From: an uncultured Pelagibacteraceae bacterium
GTDB taxonomy: Bacteria > Pseudomonadota > Alphaproteobacteria > Pelagibacterales > Pelagibacteraceae
Direction of reading: 5' to 3'
Assembly (NCBI GenBank): GCA_902595795.1
Contig: CACJRK010000005.1
Location: forward strand, 1 to 64,000
Length of the DNA: 64,000 nucleotides
Shown here: piece after piece, positions 61,198-64,000 of the stretch
Position numbering within the stretch: the first letter of the stretch is position 1
Layout of the letters: the number at the start of each line of letters is the position of its first letter
The notes under the pieces: generated by a model
What the model saw: the letters and a program-made list of their open reading frames with translations, nothing else
What the model was told of the DNA's origin: nothing
Databases searched by the model: none
Made by a program: the position numbers and the translations under genes

Positions 61198-61840
61198 ATG
61201 CATTTAATCCATCGTGGGATTGTAAACAAAAAATATAAAGAAAACCTTTTAAATTCATTTAAACAATCATTTAAAAAAGGATTTGGAATAGAAACCGATA
61301 TACATGCAACTAAAGATTATAAATTTGTCTGTTATCACGATTTTACTTTAAAAAAGAATTTTCAAAAAGCAGCAAAGTATAAAAAACCTAAATTATCAAA
61401 AAGTAAAGGAAATCAGTCTTAAGTATAATAAACCAATACCCCTACTCCAAGATTTATTAAAGATATCAAAAAATAAATTCTCTTTGTTTATAGAGATTAA
61501 ACCTAAATTCTCAACAAAATTACTTAAAAAACTAATTAAAGAGACATCTAAATATTCAAAATGTGTTTTTATTTCCTTTAAACACAAGAATATTTTTAAT
61601 CTTTTAAAGTTGAATAAAAAAACAAAAGTAGGTTTATCTTTTTCACCGCCAACAACTGTGAAATCAATATTAAAAAAATCAATAATTAAAAATATAGATT
61701 ACTTAATTCTTGATAAATCTTATATAAAAAATAAAAAAATTCAGGACCTAAAAATTAAAAAATATTTTTATACAATTAAAAATAATTCTGAATTCAAAAA
61801 ATATAATAAAAAAAATAATCTTATATTTGAAAACTTATAA
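61198..61840 (+). CDS. Glycerophosphodiester phosphodiesterase, frameshifted
   Basis: The first frame (61198-61422) has the GDPD start HRGIVNKKYKENLLNSF, ETDIHATKD and YHDFTL; the second carries FIEIKPKF and the C-terminal strands. Removing one A, most likely in the 6-A run at 61381-61386, gives an open chain YKNLNYQKVKEISLKYNKP joining them (about 213 aa). The metal residues (HRG, E-x-D, H in YHD, EIK) are all kept. The enzyme splits glycerophosphodiesters to glycerol-3-phosphate and an alcohol such as choline. It is slightly short for the family. It overlaps the convergent dioxygenase gene by 6 nt. Confidence 0.75.
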
Positions 61841-62965
61841 TTGCTGCTTCAGATAATTTAATCTTCCAATTATTTCATCTCTATCCATATAATATCCTTG
61901 AAGATGTCTATGTCCTGAGTTTGGATCAAATTCAGTTCTTCCATGCAGTAGTCTTCTGTTATTAAATGAAAAAATATCACCTGGTTCTAATCTAAAATTA
62001 ATTTGAAATTTAGTGTCATGCAATAGATTACCAAATCGATGATGTGCTTTATAAACTGAGTCCATTATATCTGGGTGACAATCGAGTGCATCAAGAGTGG
62101 CAATACTGTAACGAATGTCATTATAATCTCCGTCTTTTGTAAGTGAGATTGCCGTACCATGGACGCTTCTGATCGCTTCTTGAGTATAATCTTTATCTCT
62201 AAATTTTAGTGGAGTATTAACTAAAACATCAAAAGTTTCTTTTTCATTTTTTCTTAAAAAGTCTGCTACTGCAAAAGCATCAACTGCAGAAGAGTCTCCT
62301 CCTTTTGCTAAATTTACTAAACAATGTAAAAATTGATATCCTGGAGGATTTTCAAACCAAGGTAAATCCATGTGATTCCTTAATGCATGAGCTGTGTATG
62401 CAGAATTGTTTGGTTTTGGAATATTAATAACCTCAAATGGTGTTTTAAAAAATGTTTCACGAGTATGACTTATTCGGTTTAATACATTTAATCCTGAATT
62501 TTTTTCAACCGGTGAATTCTTTACTATTGCTATCCCCATGTGATGCAAAAGTTCCAACCATTTAATCAATCCATCATCGGAACTTATAATTTCATCATGA
62601 TCAATTTGGATAGATTCTAAATTTTTTTCAAGCGAACTATCCCAAAGTTTATAGGGAGAAATATACTTTTGTTTATTTTTTAAAGTATAACAATTTTCTC
62701 TTAACCATTTAGGATCATAATAACTTTTATGATCTCCTTCACTCCATTCTATTTCTAATTTTCCGTCTGGGCCTACAGAGTAGTTTTTTGGGTTAATATC
62801 TTGTGACACATTCAAGATATTAAACATTCGATGTCTAGAATCTTTATCATGTGCAGTTGGGCAATTATCTCTTAACCAAAGATAATTAAATTTACTTTCT
62901 TCTCCGTCATTCCAAATAACTTTTAAATATGTCGAATTTTTCTCAAGTTTTGAAATTGCACTCAC
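61835..62965 (-). CDS. Gamma-butyrobetaine dioxygenase-like 2-oxoglutarate oxygenase
   Basis: The 376-aa protein has the BBOX layout: N-terminal DUF971-like domain (YLWLRDNCPTAHD) and a TauD-type oxygenase domain with iron ligands His198-x-Asp200 (NHMDLPW), His341 (RRLLHGRTEF) and the 2OG-binding Arg near residue 353. The family converts gamma-butyrobetaine to L-carnitine or hydroxylates trimethyllysine. The N-domain keeps only Cys35 of the zinc cysteines seen in the classical WLRDNCPCxxC motif, so the zinc site is probably lost. A betaine-type binding protein gene is divergent 128 bp away, which fits a trimethylammonium substrate. Confidence 0.85.
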   Translation of the reverse strand: MSAISKLEKNSTYLKVIWNDGEESKFNYLWLRDNCPTAHDKDSRHRMFNILNVSQDINPKNYSVGPDGKLEIEWSEGDHKSYYDPKWLRENCYTLKNKQKYISPYKLWDSSLEKNLESIQIDHDEIISSDDGLIKWLELLHHMGIAIVKNSPVEKNSGLNVLNRISHTRETFFKTPFEVINIPKPNNSAYTAHALRNHMDLPWFENPPGYQFLHCLVNLAKGGDSSAVDAFAVADFLRKNEKETFDVLVNTPLKFRDKDYTQEAIRSVHGTAISLTKDGDYNDIRYSIATLDALDCHPDIMDSVYKAHHRFGNLLHDTKFQINFRLEPGDIFSFNNRRLLHGRTEFDPNSGHRHLQGYYMDRDEIIGRLNYLKQQL

Positions 62966-63093
62966 TCTTAATCTTTATATAAATGGGTATTCAAATCAAC
63001 TCAATTAATGGTTGTATTATAAATTCGCTTGTTTTTTATCTTTATTCATTATTAAATCTTCAAATTAAAACTTAACCTTAAGGAGATAATTTA

Positions 63094-64000
63094 ATGAAGT
63101 TTTTAAAAAGATTAACTGTCTCAATTTTTCTTTTATCATCTTTAGTTATTGGTAATGCCAATGCAGGTGATTGTAAGGCTAGATTGGGAGATTTTGACTG
63201 GAGTAGTGCTAACATCCATACGGCAATTACTACTTTTATTCTTGAAAAAGGATACGGGTGTGAAGTCTCTGTAACTAAAGGAAGTACTACCCCAATTATG
63301 GCTGCTCATTACGATGGTCAATTAGATGTAATCACTGAAGTTTGGTATGACAACATTATTGCTAATTACGAGCCACATGAACAGGCTGGTACTATCATTA
63401 ATATTGGAGTTAACACACCTGACTCACAACAAGCTTTCTATGTAGATAAAGCAACTGCTGATAAATATAATTTGAAGTCGGTTGATGATATGAAAGATCC
63501 GAAAATAGCAGCTTTATTTAAAGACCCAGAAGATCCGTCTAAAGGAAGAATGACTAGCTGTATATCTGGTTGGACTTGTTATACTGTAAACTTGGTTAAA
63601 CAAATAGAGTATGGTTTAGATAAATATTATACTAACTTTGATCCAGGTTCAGGTGGAGCATTAGATGCTGCTATTGCAGGAGCTTTTGCTAAGAAAAAAC
63701 CAATCTTTACATACTACTGGGCACCAACTGGTTTAATGGGTAAAGTTGATCTTGTTAGACTTACAGAGCCAAAATTTGATTCTGATTGTTGGAACTCTAT
63801 GTCTGCTGTTGTTGAGGATATTAAAGCAAACGGACCAGATGCTTACAAGAAAAGCTGCGCATGTGAATATAGAGATATGGCTTTGACAAAATCTGTTTTA
63901 ACTGATTGGGCGAAAGCTAATCCTAAAGAAACAGATTTTTTAAAGAAATATACTATTCCAACAGCTACAGTTAACAAAATGTTAGCTTTTTATGAAGATG
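63094..64000 (+). CDS. Glycine-betaine/choline/carnitine-type ABC binding protein, 3' end cut off
   Basis: An ATG at 63094, after a strong AAGGAG, opens a frame that runs off the right edge (302 codons seen). It has a signal peptide (KRLTVSIFLLSSLVIGNANA), then LGDFDWSSANIHTAI, DVITEVWYDNIIANYE, SCISGWTCYTVN, FTYYWAPTGLMGKVDL and a late CACEYRDMALTKSV. The Trp/Tyr pattern (WSSA, VWYDN, YYWAP) fits the aromatic cage of the OpuAC/ChoX-type fold for trimethylammonium ligands. It is divergent from the gamma-butyrobetaine dioxygenase gene, so carnitine, gamma-butyrobetaine or betaine are candidates. The rest of the transporter would lie to the right. Confidence 0.88.
   Translation, partial: MKFLKRLTVSIFLLSSLVIGNANAGDCKARLGDFDWSSANIHTAITTFILEKGYGCEVSVTKGSTTPIMAAHYDGQLDVITEVWYDNIIANYEPHEQAGTIINIGVNTPDSQQAFYVDKATADKYNLKSVDDMKDPKIAALFKDPEDPSKGRMTSCISGWTCYTVNLVKQIEYGLDKYYTNFDPGSGGALDAAIAGAFAKKKPIFTYYWAPTGLMGKVDLVRLTEPKFDSDCWNSMSAVVEDIKANGPDAYKKSCACEYRDMALTKSVLTDWAKANPKETDFLKKYTIPTATVNKMLAFYED

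Noticed and set aside
32886-61840. True pseudogene decay or programmed frameshifting of the seven broken genes
   Set aside because: Each break is one base, nearly always in a homopolymer, with motifs kept on both sides, and no shared slippery-site or stem-loop signal was seen.
1-64000. CRISPR arrays, transposases, integrases, att sites, tRNA or rRNA genes
   Set aside because: None was seen; gaps are short and hold no direct-repeat series or tRNA-like arm sequences.

Overview
The window is a gene-dense, strongly AT-rich stretch of an alphaproteobacterial genome. It looks like the SAR11 clade ('Candidatus Pelagibacter' type): spacers are tiny, neighbouring genes often share stop and start bases (TAATG), proteins are Lys/Asn/Ile-rich, and the content is dominated by uptake and oxidation of methylated amines, betaines and polyamines. 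This assignment is inference from gene content and composition. I saw no rRNA, tRNA, CRISPR array, insertion sequence or phage gene, and no gene-free stretch longer than 300 bases.

Layout. (1) 1-2648, minus: heterotetrameric sarcosine/N-methylglutamate oxidase genes soxB-soxD-soxA, cut by the left edge. (2) 2777-5870, plus: formate-THF ligase (fhs) and trimethylamine monooxygenase (tmm). (3) 5875-14046, minus: a TMAO-type ABC transporter (tmoX ... tmoV-tmoW) with three unknown envelope genes after the binding protein and glpK-gpsA at its end. (4) 14195-16882, plus: TMAO demethylase (tdm) and a small MarR-like protein. (5) 16920-19919, minus: malyl-CoA lyase and malate-CoA ligase. (6) 20063-28399, plus: FAD amine oxidoreductase, glutamine-synthetase-like enzyme, a three-subunit glutamate-synthase-like complex, an unknown 138-aa protein, an Amt transporter and a 74-aa membrane protein, closed by a clear terminator. 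(7) 28458-34017, plus: a second, paralogous set (mgsA-mgsB-mgsC-gmaS) plus a diaminopropionate ammonia-lyase-like gene. (8) 34022-42907: photolyase, then a long minus-strand housekeeping operon (csaA, lysE-like, acnA, yfgM-like, bamB-like, cupin, zapE, yjbQ). (9) 42932-50166: argE-like deacetylase, agmatinase family plus aldehyde dehydrogenase, a putative zincin, cyclophilin and a FadN-type beta-oxidation protein. (10) 50273-57871: thiolase, then a minus-strand run eutA-doeA-potA-potD-potB-potC. (11) 57929-64000: DMT exporter, beta-hydroxyacid dehydrogenase, second aldehyde dehydrogenase, GDPD, gamma-butyrobetaine dioxygenase and a betaine-type binding protein cut by the right edge.

How it fits together. 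Trimethylamine is oxidised by Tmm to TMAO, or TMAO is imported by TmoXVW. Tdm splits TMAO to dimethylamine and formaldehyde, which enters the THF pool and can leave through Fhs with ATP gain. Methylamine nitrogen can be captured by GmaS and the Mgs complex as N-methylglutamate, and oxidised by the Sox/Mgd enzyme. Malyl-CoA lyase and malate-CoA ligase link C2 (glyoxylate, acetyl-CoA) to malate. The most unusual part is the duplicated glutamine-synthetase/split-glutamate-synthase module: one copy keeps iron-sulfur cysteines and carries Amt, an FAD oxidoreductase and an unknown lysine-rich protein, while the other has lost those cysteines.

Data quality. Eight single-base frameshifts in seven genes, most in A/T homopolymers, all lie between about 33.9 and 61.4 kb. 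They look like sequencing or assembly indels; I give the whole gene spans.
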